This document shows, in pieces, positions 51,740 through 60,536 of a DNA stretch of 64,000 nt. Every line of letters starts with the position of its first letter. Position 1 is the stretch's first letter. Origin of the DNA: JAWLHK01 sp041690355 [NCBI: bacterium]. GTDB lineage: Bacteria; J088; JAWLBW01. The position numbers were made by a program, and so were the translations under genes. The stretch lies in contig JAWLHK010000008.1 of NCBI GenBank assembly GCA_041690355.1, positions 62,001 through 126,000 of the forward strand. The letters run 5' to 3'. A model generated the notes under the pieces. That model searched no databases, was not told the DNA's origin, and saw only the letters and a list, made by a program, of their open reading frames with translations.

Positions 51740-52549
51740 GTGGCCGAATACCGAATCGACGACCTGGCGCGCGCAGGCGGAACGACCGTGCGCAACGTCC
51801 GCTCCTACCAGGACAAGGGGCTGTTGCCGCCCCCGCGGCGTGAAGGGCGCACGGGAATCTACAGCGAAATTCACCTGGCCCGGCTTCGCCTGATCGGCAA
51901 GCTTCTTGAACGTGGCTACACGCTCGGGAACATCTCGGAACTGCTCGCCGCCTGGGAGAAAGGGCAGGACATCGCCCAGCTCATCGGGCTTGAAAGCGCA
52001 ATCACGTCCCCCTTTTCCACGGAAGTGCCGACCTACATCACCCTGGACCAGTTGAACCGGTTCTTCGGTACGGCGGCGGACACGTCTGCGCTTCAGATGG
52101 CCGTCCAGCTGGGCATTCTGGAGATTGAGAAGGATCGTCTCAAGGTGCTGAGCCCGCGCCTCCTGCAGGCCGGAGCCGAGCTGGCCCGCGCCGGGCTGCC
52201 CCTGCACATGCTGCTGCTGCAGGTGGGCGAGCTGCGGGCCGACGTGAACCGCATCGCCGTACGCTTCGTGAACCTCGTGCTCGACCAGGTTTTCAATCAG
52301 TATGGCGAAGATCGGCTGCCGCCGCGCGCCGAAGTGCCCCGTCTGGCCGAGCTCGTGCGGCGCCTGCGGCCGATGGCGCAGACGGTGGTGGAGGTGGAGC
52401 TGGCGCGCGCCCTGGAAAACGTCGTCGGCTCGGTGCTCAGCGATCGCCTCGCGCGCGTCGCCGGCTCCATGGGGCGCGACGCGAAGCGCGAGGCGAAGCG
52501 CGCTGAAAGTGCGCGTAAGGGGAAGCGGCGGCGCGCTTCCAATTCCTGA
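51740..52549 (+). CDS. MerR-family transcriptional regulator
   Basis: 269 aa from a GTG at 51740. The winged helix is MAEYRIDDLARAGGTTVRNV then RSYQDKGLLPPPRREGRTG, with IHLARLRLIGKLLERGYTLG completing the MerR DNA domain. A long helical effector domain without conserved Cys suggests an organic ligand rather than a metal. The last 25 residues are a basic tail (KREAKRAESARKGKRRRASN). The stop codon lies inside a CAGGAAT-type heptamer array, so the array borders or shapes the 3' end. Confidence 0.9.
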   Translation: MAEYRIDDLARAGGTTVRNVRSYQDKGLLPPPRREGRTGIYSEIHLARLRLIGKLLERGYTLGNISELLAAWEKGQDIAQLIGLESAITSPFSTEVPTYITLDQLNRFFGTAADTSALQMAVQLGILEIEKDRLKVLSPRLLQAGAELARAGLPLHMLLLQVGELRADVNRIAVRFVNLVLDQVFNQYGEDRLPPRAEVPRLAELVRRLRPMAQTVVEVELARALENVVGSVLSDRLARVAGSMGRDAKREAKRAESARKGKRRRASNS

Positions 52550-52652
52550 TTCCTGATTCTTGATTCTTAACCAGGCAAGAACAAAGAATCGAAGAACGGA
52601 AGGGTTCCTGTACTTGCCGGCTCAGGAATCAGGAATCAGGTATTAAGAATGG
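52545..52652. repeat. Two inverted CAGGAAT heptamer arrays at convergent gene ends
   Basis: ATTCCTG/ATTCTTG units at 52545-52570 and CAGGAAT units at 52621-52650 face each other across about 50 bp, so they can pair. The MerR and hydrolase stop codons fall within or at the edges. Confidence 0.78.
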
Positions 52653-53493
52653 CGAAGTCGCGGACGGCAGTCGCGACTTCGTCCGGATGCGACAGCAGGG
52701 CCCAGTGCCCGGCGTCGAGCTCGCGCCGCGTGAGGTTGGGGACCCACGTTTCGATCCCCTCCATGGATTCGGGCTTCACGTAGTTGTCGCGAAGCAGCAA
52801 CAGAAGCTGCACGGGAACCTCGGTGCGCCGCTCGCGCGGGCTCGTCAGCCGCTCGAACATGTTGGCGCGGTAAAGATTCATGCCGTAGCGCCCGTCTGCG
52901 GCAAGCGACTCCTGCGGGCCATGGTGCTTTCGCGGAATTCCCTCTCGATTCACAAGCATCCACGGCCAGGCGCGCGAGAGCACGTGCTCCCACGCCGCCG
53001 GCGCGCCGGGAATATGCATCGCGGGAATGTACAGGGAACGCAATCCCTGCGAAATCCGCCGGAGCATCGACATCCGCCCGCGGATCAGGGCGCCCATGTG
53101 ATCGAGGCAGGGGCCCGAGATCGACGTGAAGGAGAGAATGCGTCCGCTGAACTCCGGATCGGTCACCGCTTCCCAGCTCTGAATGCTCCCCCAGTCATGC
53201 GCGGCCAGGTGAAACTGGCGCGGATTGCCGGCCGCCTCGACCACGCAGCGCAGGTCGGCCGCAAGCCGGTCGAGCCGGTAGGCCGCCGTTTCTGCGGGCC
53301 GATCGGAAGCGCCCGCGCCGCGCACGTCATAGGCGACGACGTGAAAGCGGTCTGCCAACGCGGGCGCTACCCGGTTCCACACGGCGTGATTATCGGGATA
53401 GCCATGCACGAGCACGAGCAGCGGATTTCCGGCCTGCCCCCACTCGCGCAACGCCAGCTTCACGCCGGCCCCCTGAATCCGTCGCGTCGTCAT
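52636..53493 (-). CDS. Alpha/beta hydrolase, epoxide hydrolase/haloalkane dehalogenase-like
   Basis: 285 aa. HGYPDNHAVWNRVAPALADR (oxyanion), the core DVRGAGASD, and AAHDWGSIQSWEAVTDPEF with the Asp nucleophile in H-D-W-G-S. The Asp (rather than Ser) nucleophile and HDWG point to the epoxide hydrolase/dehalogenase branch. A terminal His is in ELDAGHWALLSHPDE. The usual two lid tyrosines are not clear. It lies 3 bp downstream of the DksA-like gene on the same strand and may be transcribed with it. Last residues overlap a heptamer repeat. Confidence 0.88.
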   Translation of the reverse strand: MTTRRIQGAGVKLALREWGQAGNPLLVLVHGYPDNHAVWNRVAPALADRFHVVAYDVRGAGASDRPAETAAYRLDRLAADLRCVVEAAGNPRQFHLAAHDWGSIQSWEAVTDPEFSGRILSFTSISGPCLDHMGALIRGRMSMLRRISQGLRSLYIPAMHIPGAPAAWEHVLSRAWPWMLVNREGIPRKHHGPQESLAADGRYGMNLYRANMFERLTSPRERRTEVPVQLLLLLRDNYVKPESMEGIETWVPNLTRRELDAGHWALLSHPDEVATAVRDFAILNT

Positions 53494-53496
53494 CGT

Positions 53497-53835
53497 TCAC
53501 TCCTTTCGCCGCTGGCAGGCCATGCACAGCGGCACCTCGGGGGCCACGCGCAGACGCTCTGTGGGGATCTCTTCGCCGCAGAGAACACATTCGCCGAACG
53601 AACCCTCCTCGATCCGTCGCAGCGCCGCCTCGACGAGCGCGAGACGCTGCAGGCGCCGGCGCTCCTGGGCGGCGGCCATCTGCTGCTGCTGCAGGGCGTC
53701 CATGCGTGAAAGCCGGCCGATGGGCTCCTCGAGATCCACCGGCCGGGCGTCGGCGGCCCGGGCCTCGGTCGGCGCGTTCAGTTCCTCACGCAGCGCGAGC
53801 AGGCGCGCGCGGTGTTCTTCCTGAGTTCCGCTCAT
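53497..53835 (-). CDS. DksA/TraR-type zinc-finger protein
   Basis: 112 aa from the ATG at 53835. A long coiled-coil region (QQQQMAAAQERRRLQRLALV) is followed by the C4 zinc finger CVLCGEEIPTERLRVAP ... LCMAC, the DksA/TraR hallmark. DksA proteins bind RNA polymerase's secondary channel and, with ppGpp, change initiation at rRNA and amino-acid promoters. This one is shorter than E. coli DksA (151 aa) and lacks the DxxDxA tip of DksA itself, so it may be a TraR/YbiI-type relative. The frame is open further upstream without homology. Confidence 0.88.
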   Translation of the reverse strand: MSGTQEEHRARLLALREELNAPTEARAADARPVDLEEPIGRLSRMDALQQQQMAAAQERRRLQRLALVEAALRRIEEGSFGECVLCGEEIPTERLRVAPEVPLCMACQRRKE

Positions 53836-53914
53836 CCAGTCAGCATGCCCGGGCCCTGCCCGCCGCGCAATGTGAAGGGGTGTATGGTTGAATCGCCGAG
53901 GACGGCGGAGTACC

Positions 53915-55564
53915 ATGCGGATGGATTTTCCGTTCCCTTCGCCCTTGCAGGTATCGATGCGCAAGACAGACCTCCCGAATTCCGAATCGTCGACCGGACA
54001 GGCGGTTGGCGCCGAGCGTCCCGAACTCACCGAGCTTCGTGCGCGCAAGAAGCTGCTCGCCGACGAAGCGCGCCCCGAGGCAGTGGCGAAGCGCCGGAAG
54101 TCGAACCAGCGCACGGCCCGCGAAAACGTGGCCGATCTGTGCGACCCCGATTCCTTTCTGGAATTCGGCGGGCTCGCGGTCGCCGCGCAGCGCGCCAGGC
54201 ACACCGAAGAGAACCTGCAACGCATCAGCCCCGCCGACGGCCTGATTACGGGCGTGGGCACCGTCAACGCGGCCGGCTTCGGGCCGGAGCGCGCGCGCTG
54301 CATGGTGCTCGCCTACGACTTCACGGTTTTCGCCGGTACGCAAGGCGGGTGGAATCACAAGAAGACCGATCGCATGTTCGCGCTCGCCGAAGAACAGCGC
54401 CTGCCAGTGGTGCTCTTCGCCGAAGGGGGCGGCGGGCGGCCCAGCGACACCGACTGGCAGATCGTCGCCGGCCTCGACCTTCCGACCTTCACCCGCTTTG
54501 CGCGGCTGAGCGGCCTGGTTCCCCGCGTCGGCATCGTCTCGGGGAAATGCTTTGCGGGCAACGCTTCGCTGCTCGGCTGCTGCGACGTCATCATCGCCGC
54601 CGAAGACGCGAACATCGGCATGGGCGGTCCCGCCATGATCGAAGGGGGCGGCCTCGGCGTGTACGCGCCCGAAGAGGTCGGACCCATCGATGTGCAGTTT
54701 CGCAACGGCGTCGTCGACATCCGCGTGGCGGACGAAGCCGAAGCCGTGCGCGCCGCGAAGAAGTACCTCGGGTTCTTCCAGGGTCCGCTTTCCACCTGGG
54801 AAGCGCCGGATGCGGCGGCGCTGCGCGACCTGATCCCCGAGAACCGCCGCCGCGCGTATCCGGTGCGCAAGGTCATCGAAGGGATCGCCGACGTGGACAC
54901 CGTCCTCGAATTGCGCGCCGGCTTCGGGCGGAACCTGGTCACGGCCCTCGGGCGCATTGAAGGACGACCCGTTGGATTTCTTGCCAATGATTCGCGTCAC
55001 ATGGGCGGCGCCCTGGATGCCGACGCCTCGGACAAGGGCGCACGTTTTCTCCAGCTCTGCGACGCCTTCAACATTCCGATCGTATCGCTGTGCGATACCC
55101 CCGGGTTCATGGTCGGGCCGGAAGCGGAAAAGACGGCGCTCGTGCGCCACACGTCGCGGCTCTTCGTGACGGCCGCGAGTCTGCGCGTTCCCTACTTCAC
55201 GGTCGTGCTCCGCAAAGCCTACGGCCTGGGGGCCATGGCCATGGCGGGGGGCAGCACGCACAACGGATTCTTCACGATCGCCTGGTCGACCGGCGAGTTC
55301 GGCGCCATGGGCCTCGAAGGGGCAGTGCGCATCGCCTTCAAGAAGCAGCTGGCCGAGATCGCCGACGAGGCCGAGCGGGATGCCATGTTCCGCCAGCTCG
55401 TCCAGCTCGCCTACGAGCGGGGGAAGGGGACCAACGCCGCCGCCTTTCTCGAAATCGACGACGTCATCGATCCCGCAGACACGCGCCGCTGGCTCATCCG
55501 GGGCCTGCAGTCGGCGAAGCCCGCCGAGCGGGAATCTCCCCGGCGCTTCGTGGATACGTGGTGA
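53915..55564 (+). CDS. Acyl-CoA carboxylase carboxyltransferase subunit (beta-type), copy 1
   Basis: 549 aa from the ATG at 53915 behind GGAG; the frame reaches upstream to 53888 without a better start. The crotonase-like carboxyltransferase fold is clear: PVVLFAEGGGGRPSDTDWQI in the N-domain and LCDTPGFMVGPEAEKTALVR in the C-domain with the GAM(A)MAGGS loop (YGLGAMAMAGGSTHN). It transfers the carboxyl from carboxybiotin to an acyl-CoA such as propionyl-CoA. The partner biotin carboxylase/BCCP gene lies just over 1 kb away at 56722 beyond an opposing hydrolase gene. It is only distantly related to the second carboxyltransferase at 58776. Confidence 0.92.
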   Translation: MRMDFPFPSPLQVSMRKTDLPNSESSTGQAVGAERPELTELRARKKLLADEARPEAVAKRRKSNQRTARENVADLCDPDSFLEFGGLAVAAQRARHTEENLQRISPADGLITGVGTVNAAGFGPERARCMVLAYDFTVFAGTQGGWNHKKTDRMFALAEEQRLPVVLFAEGGGGRPSDTDWQIVAGLDLPTFTRFARLSGLVPRVGIVSGKCFAGNASLLGCCDVIIAAEDANIGMGGPAMIEGGGLGVYAPEEVGPIDVQFRNGVVDIRVADEAEAVRAAKKYLGFFQGPLSTWEAPDAAALRDLIPENRRRAYPVRKVIEGIADVDTVLELRAGFGRNLVTALGRIEGRPVGFLANDSRHMGGALDADASDKGARFLQLCDAFNIPIVSLCDTPGFMVGPEAEKTALVRHTSRLFVTAASLRVPYFTVVLRKAYGLGAMAMAGGSTHNGFFTIAWSTGEFGAMGLEGAVRIAFKKQLAEIADEAERDAMFRQLVQLAYERGKGTNAAAFLEIDDVIDPADTRRWLIRGLQSAKPAERESPRRFVDTW

Positions 55565-55569
55565 GCGGC

Positions 55570-56544
55570 TTACCGGCGTCCGGCATCTGAGCCCCGGCGG
55601 CTCTCTGCCAGCTCTGCGATCCAGTCTGCGAAGACCGGGTAGTGCGCCTCGTGCAGAAAGTGCCCCATCCCCTCGATGATCTCCAGGCGCGCGTGGGCTA
55701 TCGCAGCGGCCGTCGCCTTGCCCCCGGCCAGGGGAACCAGGGGATCGAGGTCGCCGTGGATCACGAGGGTCGGCGCCCGGACGCGCACGAGCAGCGGCTC
55801 GAAGTTGCCGGTCGCCATGATGGCCACCCCCTGCCGTTCGGCCCCCCGCGGGTGGAAACCGCGATCGTAGGCGCGTCCGGAGCGATCGGCGACCGCCTCT
55901 TCCGGAAATGGAAAGCCGCGCCCGTGGATGGCGCGGTAGACCCCCACCGTCTGGCGGATGTAGGCCTCGCGCCCCGGGCGCCCGCGCCGACCGAGCAGGC
56001 CGACGCGGGCCATGACGTCGAGGCGCGGCAGCGGCAGACTGGGGTGGAGCGTCGACGACATGATTGAGGTCAGGCTCAACGTGCGCTCGCGGTACAGTGC
56101 CGCAAAGAGCTGGGCAATCATGCCCCCCATCGAGGCCCCCACGATGTGCGCGGCGGAAATCTGCAGGCGCTCGAGAAGGCCGGCCGTGTCTTCGACCATG
56201 TCAATCAGGGTGTACGGCGCGCGCACCCGGCGTCGGGCGAGCGCTTTTACGTACGCGCGCGGGAGCGGATCGTAGTCGCGGACGTGGAGCCGCGTCGAAA
56301 GCCCGATGTCACGGTTGTCGAACCGGATAACCCGGAAGCCGCGATCGACCAGGGCGGCCACGAACTCGTCGGGCCAGTAGACCAGCTGCGCCGCGAGCCC
56401 CATGACCAGCAGCGCAACCGGGGCTCGGCGCGGACCGTGATCTTCATAGTAAAGTCGAAGGCCATTCGTGTCTGCGAATCCGGTGCGCATGCCGTCGGAC
56501 CGCATACCGCGCGTGGCCGCCGAGACAGCGCTCTTTCGCCCCAT
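55570..56544 (-). CDS. Alpha/beta hydrolase between the two carboxylase genes
   Basis: 324 aa from the ATG at 56544; an upstream extension to 56661 is basic and not conserved-looking. It has LRLYYEDHGPRRAPVALLVM (start of core), the Ser elbow IVGASMGGMIAQLFAA, the acid in VIHGDLDPLVP and His in IIEGMGHFLHEA. Resembles esterase/haloperoxidase-type hydrolases with HxxP-like oxyanion residues. Substrate unknown; the location among carboxylase genes suggests a thioester or ester of the same pathway. Convergent with the first carboxyltransferase (5-bp gap). Confidence 0.87.
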   Translation of the reverse strand: MGRKSAVSAATRGMRSDGMRTGFADTNGLRLYYEDHGPRRAPVALLVMGLAAQLVYWPDEFVAALVDRGFRVIRFDNRDIGLSTRLHVRDYDPLPRAYVKALARRRVRAPYTLIDMVEDTAGLLERLQISAAHIVGASMGGMIAQLFAALYRERTLSLTSIMSSTLHPSLPLPRLDVMARVGLLGRRGRPGREAYIRQTVGVYRAIHGRGFPFPEEAVADRSGRAYDRGFHPRGAERQGVAIMATGNFEPLLVRVRAPTLVIHGDLDPLVPLAGGKATAAAIAHARLEIIEGMGHFLHEAHYPVFADWIAELAESRRGSDAGRR

Positions 56545-56655
56545 ACTGCCATCGTAGCAGGGGCCACCGCGTCTCCGGCGTTTCACCCGCCGGGGTGCGG
56601 GAGAGGATTGACGGCGAGGGGAGGCACGCCTCGCCCGGGAGGGAAGAGGGGCCGC

Positions 56656-56684
56656 TTGCATTCCGCCCGGTCACCGACTAGAAT
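56656..56684 (+). promoter_or_regulatory. Promoter of the biotin carboxylase gene
   Basis: TTGCAT (56656-56661), 17 bp, TAGAAT (56679-56684). The start of transcription would fall inside the palindrome at 56689-56710. Confidence 0.72.
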
Positions 56685-56688
56685 TATT

Positions 56689-56710
56689 GTTGATTGACAA
56701 ATCAATCAAC
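56689..56710. promoter_or_regulatory. Palindromic operator at the carboxylase promoter
   Basis: GTTGATTG ACAAAT CAATCAAC: a perfect 8-bp inverted repeat with a 6-bp centre, covering the predicted transcription start, 11 bp before the ATG. The arm length and position fit a repressor of the TetR or GntR class. Confidence 0.7.
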
Positions 56711-56721
56711 CGGGTGTAAGC

Positions 56722-58740
56722 ATGGCATTTTCGAAGATTCTCATTGCGAACCGGGGTGAAATCGCCCTGCGCGTGATCCGCTCGGCGCGGCGTCTCGGCT
56801 ACCGCACGGTGGCTGTCTACTCCGAAGCCGACGCAAAGGCCCTGCACGTGCAGGCGGCTGATGAAGCGGTCTGCATCGGGCCGGCCCCCGTCGGCGAATC
56901 CTATCTCAAGGTCGACGCCATTCTCGCCGCCGCGAAAGCGACCGGGGCCGATGCCGTTCACCCGGGCTACGGTTTCCTGTCCGAGAACGAAGGGTTCGCC
57001 GCCGCCTGTGCCGCCGCGGGAATTACCTTCATCGGACCGGACGCCGCCGCCATTGAATTGATGGGCAACAAGCGGGCTGCCAAGCTCGCCGTCATGAAGT
57101 ATGACGTGCCCGTCGTGCCGGGCTACCAGGGGGCCGATCAGAGCGACGAGGTGCTGCTCACCGAAGCCAGGAAGATCGGCGTGCCGATCATGGTCAAGGC
57201 GGCTGCCGGCGGCGGCGGTCGCGGCATGCGCCTCGTGCAGGACGAAGCCGATCTTTCCGCGGCCATCCAGTCGGCGCGCTCCGAGGCGACCAACGCCTTC
57301 GGCAGCGGCGAGCTGATTCTCGAAAAGGCGGTCATGAACGGCCGCCACGTCGAGATCCAGATTTTCGGCGACCGTCACGGCAACGTCATCCACCTAGGCG
57401 AACGCGACTGCTCGGTGCAGCGCCGCCACCAGAAGATTGTCGAAGAGAGCCCATCGCCGGCCGTCGATGAGGCGCTGCGCGCGAAGATGGGCGCGGCTGC
57501 CGTGAACGCCGGCAGAAGCTGCAATTACGTCGGCGCCGGCACGGTGGAGTTCATTCTGGGTGACAACGGCGAGTTCTATTTCCTCGAAATGAATACGCGT
57601 CTCCAGGTCGAACACCCGGTCACCGAGATGGTCACCGGGCTCGATCTCGTCGAGTGGCAGTTGCGCGTCGCGCGCGGCGAACCGCTTCCGCTCACGCAGG
57701 AGCAGGTCCGTTTCAGCGGGCACGCCATCGAAGTGCGCCTCTATGCGGAAGATCCGGCCCAGAACTTTCTCCCGCAGACCGGCCGCGTCCTGCGCTGGAG
57801 CCTTCCCTCCGACGCCGATACGCGTAACGATCACTGTGTCTACGAAGGGCTCGACATCAGCCCGCACTACGATCCGATGCTCGCCAAGGTGATCGTCCAC
57901 GGCACGACGCGCGAAGACGCCCGGCGCAAGCTGGTTGCCGCGCTCGAGCGCACGACGCTTCTCGGCCTGAACACGAACAACCGCTATCTGATCGACGTGC
58001 TCGACCACCCGGTGTTCGCGGCGGGCAAGGCCACGACCGCTTTCATCGGCGAGCACATGGGCGACGTCAAGCCGACCGAGCCGTCTGCGCTTGCGTGGGG
58101 CCTGGCCGCCCTGGTGCGCTATCTGGCCGCGGGCCGCCAGGTGGCCGTCGCGCCCGGCTTCATCGGCTGGCGCACGGCCCGCCCGGTTCCCGCCTGGTTC
58201 CGCCTCGAGGCGGGCGAGAAGCGGCATTTCGTGGAAGTGAACGCCGAAGGACAGGGCCGGTTCGGTGCCCGCTACGCCATCGGCATCCGTGGGCTGAAGG
58301 GCCAGTTCCCCGAAGGTGATCCCGAGACCGTTTCTGTCGAAATCACGGCGGCGGGCGAGCGCGATCTCGCCTTTCTCGTCGACGGCGTCCGCCGCCAGGT
58401 CGCCTTCGCGGTCGACGGCAACGCGGTCTATCTCGACATCGATCACGGCAACCGCGTCATCCGCGACGTCACGTCTGAACCCACACAGAAGGCCGGGGCG
58501 GCCGGGTCGGGCATCATCAAGGCGCCGATGGACGGCAAGGTCGTCAAAGTCGCCGCCGCTGAAGGGCAGGCGGTGCGCAAGGGCGAACTGCTCGGCGTCA
58601 TCGAGGCGATGAAGATGGAGCATGCCATCAAGGCCGACGTCGACGGCGTCGTCCAGGCGATCAAGATGCAGACGGGGCAGCAGGTGAAGGTCCGCCAGGT
58701 GCTGGTCGAGATCTCGCCGGCGGTCCCGGTCGAGCAGTAA
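56722..58740 (+). CDS. Acyl-CoA (propionyl/methylcrotonyl-type) carboxylase alpha subunit
   Basis: 672 aa. Biotin carboxylase region: ILIANRGEIALRVIRSARRL, HPGYGFLSENEGFAAAC, the glycine loop KAAAGGGGRGMRLV, and RDCSVQRRHQKIVEESP, FLEMNTRLQVEHPVTE. A middle BT-like region follows and the C-terminal biotin carrier domain ends with VIEAMKMEH, in which Lys631 is the biotin attachment site. It forms carboxybiotin with bicarbonate and ATP, then pairs with a beta subunit. It heads an operon with the second carboxyltransferase (35 bp downstream) and has the promoter and palindrome just described. Confidence 0.95.
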   Translation: MAFSKILIANRGEIALRVIRSARRLGYRTVAVYSEADAKALHVQAADEAVCIGPAPVGESYLKVDAILAAAKATGADAVHPGYGFLSENEGFAAACAAAGITFIGPDAAAIELMGNKRAAKLAVMKYDVPVVPGYQGADQSDEVLLTEARKIGVPIMVKAAAGGGGRGMRLVQDEADLSAAIQSARSEATNAFGSGELILEKAVMNGRHVEIQIFGDRHGNVIHLGERDCSVQRRHQKIVEESPSPAVDEALRAKMGAAAVNAGRSCNYVGAGTVEFILGDNGEFYFLEMNTRLQVEHPVTEMVTGLDLVEWQLRVARGEPLPLTQEQVRFSGHAIEVRLYAEDPAQNFLPQTGRVLRWSLPSDADTRNDHCVYEGLDISPHYDPMLAKVIVHGTTREDARRKLVAALERTTLLGLNTNNRYLIDVLDHPVFAAGKATTAFIGEHMGDVKPTEPSALAWGLAALVRYLAAGRQVAVAPGFIGWRTARPVPAWFRLEAGEKRHFVEVNAEGQGRFGARYAIGIRGLKGQFPEGDPETVSVEITAAGERDLAFLVDGVRRQVAFAVDGNAVYLDIDHGNRVIRDVTSEPTQKAGAAGSGIIKAPMDGKVVKVAAAEGQAVRKGELLGVIEAMKMEHAIKADVDGVVQAIKMQTGQQVKVRQVLVEISPAVPVEQ

Positions 58741-58775
58741 CTGGCCTGAGCAGCCTCTCGAGAGGAACGGAAATC

Positions 58776-60416
58776 ATGGTTACCCTGCAAAGCGAACTCG
58801 ACATTCTCGATTCCGAATTCAAGGCCAACGCCGATTCCATGCTGGAGTCGCTCCAGAAGGTGCGTGACGTCGAACAGAAGCAGATGCAGACCGAGCAGAA
58901 GCATCTCGACCAGGCACGCAAGAAGGGAAAGCTTCTCCCCCGCGAACGGCTTTCGCTGCTGCTCGATCCCGGAAGCCCCTTCGTCGAAATCGGGTCCATC
59001 GCCGGCTACGGCATGTACGACGACTCCGACGGAAGCTACTCGGGGGGCAGTCTGATCACCGGCATCGGCTACGTGAGCGGGCGCCGTGTCATCGTCGTGA
59101 TCTGGAACTACGCCATCAAGGGCGGAACGATTACGCCGGTCAACGTGCGCAAGATGCTTCGCGTCCAGGAAATCGCTTTCCAGACGAAGCTGCCGATTGT
59201 CTCGTGCCACGAAAGCGGCGGGGGAAATCTCGACTCGGCGGCCGCGGCCTCCGATCCGTGGATCCCGGCGCTCTTCACCGACGGCGGGCGCATCTATGGC
59301 CAGCAGGCCGAACTCTCGGCTCGCGGCATACCGCAGATCACGATCGCCCACGGAAACGCGACGGCCGGCGGCGCCTACCAGGTCGCGCTTTCCGATTACA
59401 TCATTCTCGTGCGCAACCAGACGCAGCTTTTTCTTGCCGGACCGCCGCTGCTCAAGGCCGGCACGGGCGAAGACGCCACGGCAGAGGAACTGGGTGGCGC
59501 CGAGATGCACGCGACCATGTCGGGCACCGGCGAATTTCTCGCCGAGGACGACGCCGACGCCATCCGCATCGCGCGTGAAGTCGTGGCGCGACTTCCCCGC
59601 GACCCGAAGATCGAGCGGGAACCGATCCGCGAGCCGCTCTTTGATCCGAATGAGCTGCTCGGCATCTACCCGGCGGATCGCCGCAAACCCGTGCGCGCGC
59701 AGGAGATCATTGCACGCCTCGTCGACGGCTCTGAATTTCTCGAGTTCGAAACCGAGATCGATCCGGGCACCGTCTGCGGACAGGCGTGGCTCTACGGCCG
59801 CAAGGTCGGCATCCTTTCCAACAACGGGCCGATTACGCCCGCCGGCGCGAACAAAGCGGCCAAGTTCATCCAGCTCTGCGATCAGGCCCTGATTCCGCTT
59901 ATCTTCCTGCAGAACACGACGGGTTTCCTCGTCGGAACCGACGTGGAACGGCGCGGGCAGGTCAAGCACAGCGCAAAGCTCATCCAGGCGGTCGCCAACA
60001 CGCGCATGCCCAAGCTCACGATCCTCGTGGGGAACGCCTACGGGGCGGGGAACTATGCGATGGCGAGCCGCGCGCTGAAGCCGCAGTTCGTGTTCGCATG
60101 GCCCACCGCGCGCCAGGCCCTCATGGGGGGCGCGCAGGCGGCCAAGGTCATGCGCATCGTGAACGAGGGCAAGTGGGCCAAGAAGCGCATCGAGCCGACG
60201 CCGGAGATGATCCAGAACCTCGAGCAGATGGGGCAGATGATTGAGTTCGGCCTCGAGATGATTTCCGAAGCCATGTCATGCAGCGCGCGCCTCATGGACG
60301 ACGGCATCATCGACCCCCGCGACACGCGGCGCCTCCTCGGCTTCCTGCTCGACACGGCCATGGAGGCGCGGGAACGCACGCCGGTGACGACCAGCCACGG
60401 GGTGCAGCGGCTCTGA
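58776..60416 (+). CDS. Acyl-CoA carboxylase carboxyltransferase subunit (beta-type), copy 2
   Basis: 546 aa, with GAGAGGAACGG ahead of the ATG. Two carboxyltransferase halves: VSCHESGGGNLDSAAAA and the GNATAGGAYQVALSD acyl-CoA segment, then FLQNTTGFLVGTDVE and NAYGAGNYAMASRALKPQF. The QNTTGFLVG and FAWP features are those of methylcrotonyl-CoA/geranyl-CoA-type beta subunits rather than propionyl-CoA ones. It is the cis partner of the alpha subunit at 56722. The window therefore holds one alpha and two different beta genes. Confidence 0.93.
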   Translation: MVTLQSELDILDSEFKANADSMLESLQKVRDVEQKQMQTEQKHLDQARKKGKLLPRERLSLLLDPGSPFVEIGSIAGYGMYDDSDGSYSGGSLITGIGYVSGRRVIVVIWNYAIKGGTITPVNVRKMLRVQEIAFQTKLPIVSCHESGGGNLDSAAAASDPWIPALFTDGGRIYGQQAELSARGIPQITIAHGNATAGGAYQVALSDYIILVRNQTQLFLAGPPLLKAGTGEDATAEELGGAEMHATMSGTGEFLAEDDADAIRIAREVVARLPRDPKIEREPIREPLFDPNELLGIYPADRRKPVRAQEIIARLVDGSEFLEFETEIDPGTVCGQAWLYGRKVGILSNNGPITPAGANKAAKFIQLCDQALIPLIFLQNTTGFLVGTDVERRGQVKHSAKLIQAVANTRMPKLTILVGNAYGAGNYAMASRALKPQFVFAWPTARQALMGGAQAAKVMRIVNEGKWAKKRIEPTPEMIQNLEQMGQMIEFGLEMISEAMSCSARLMDDGIIDPRDTRRLLGFLLDTAMEARERTPVTTSHGVQRL

Positions 60417-60470
60417 GCAGGGAGTCTCGAGTCAAGAGTCCGGAGTCAAGTGATCGGAGTCGAGCGTCCA
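60417..60470. repeat. Heptamer array, GAGTCAA type
   Basis: GAGTCTC, GAGTCAA, GAGTCCG, GAGTCAA, GTGATCG, GAGTCGA, GCGTCCA: seven consecutive 7-bp units right after the carboxyltransferase stop. Confidence 0.82.
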
Positions 60471-60536
60471 CGTGGCGGGCAGGGGGAAAAGCGCATTCCT
60501 GGCTGGCTTGGCTCGCGGGTGATCTAGACTGCTTCC

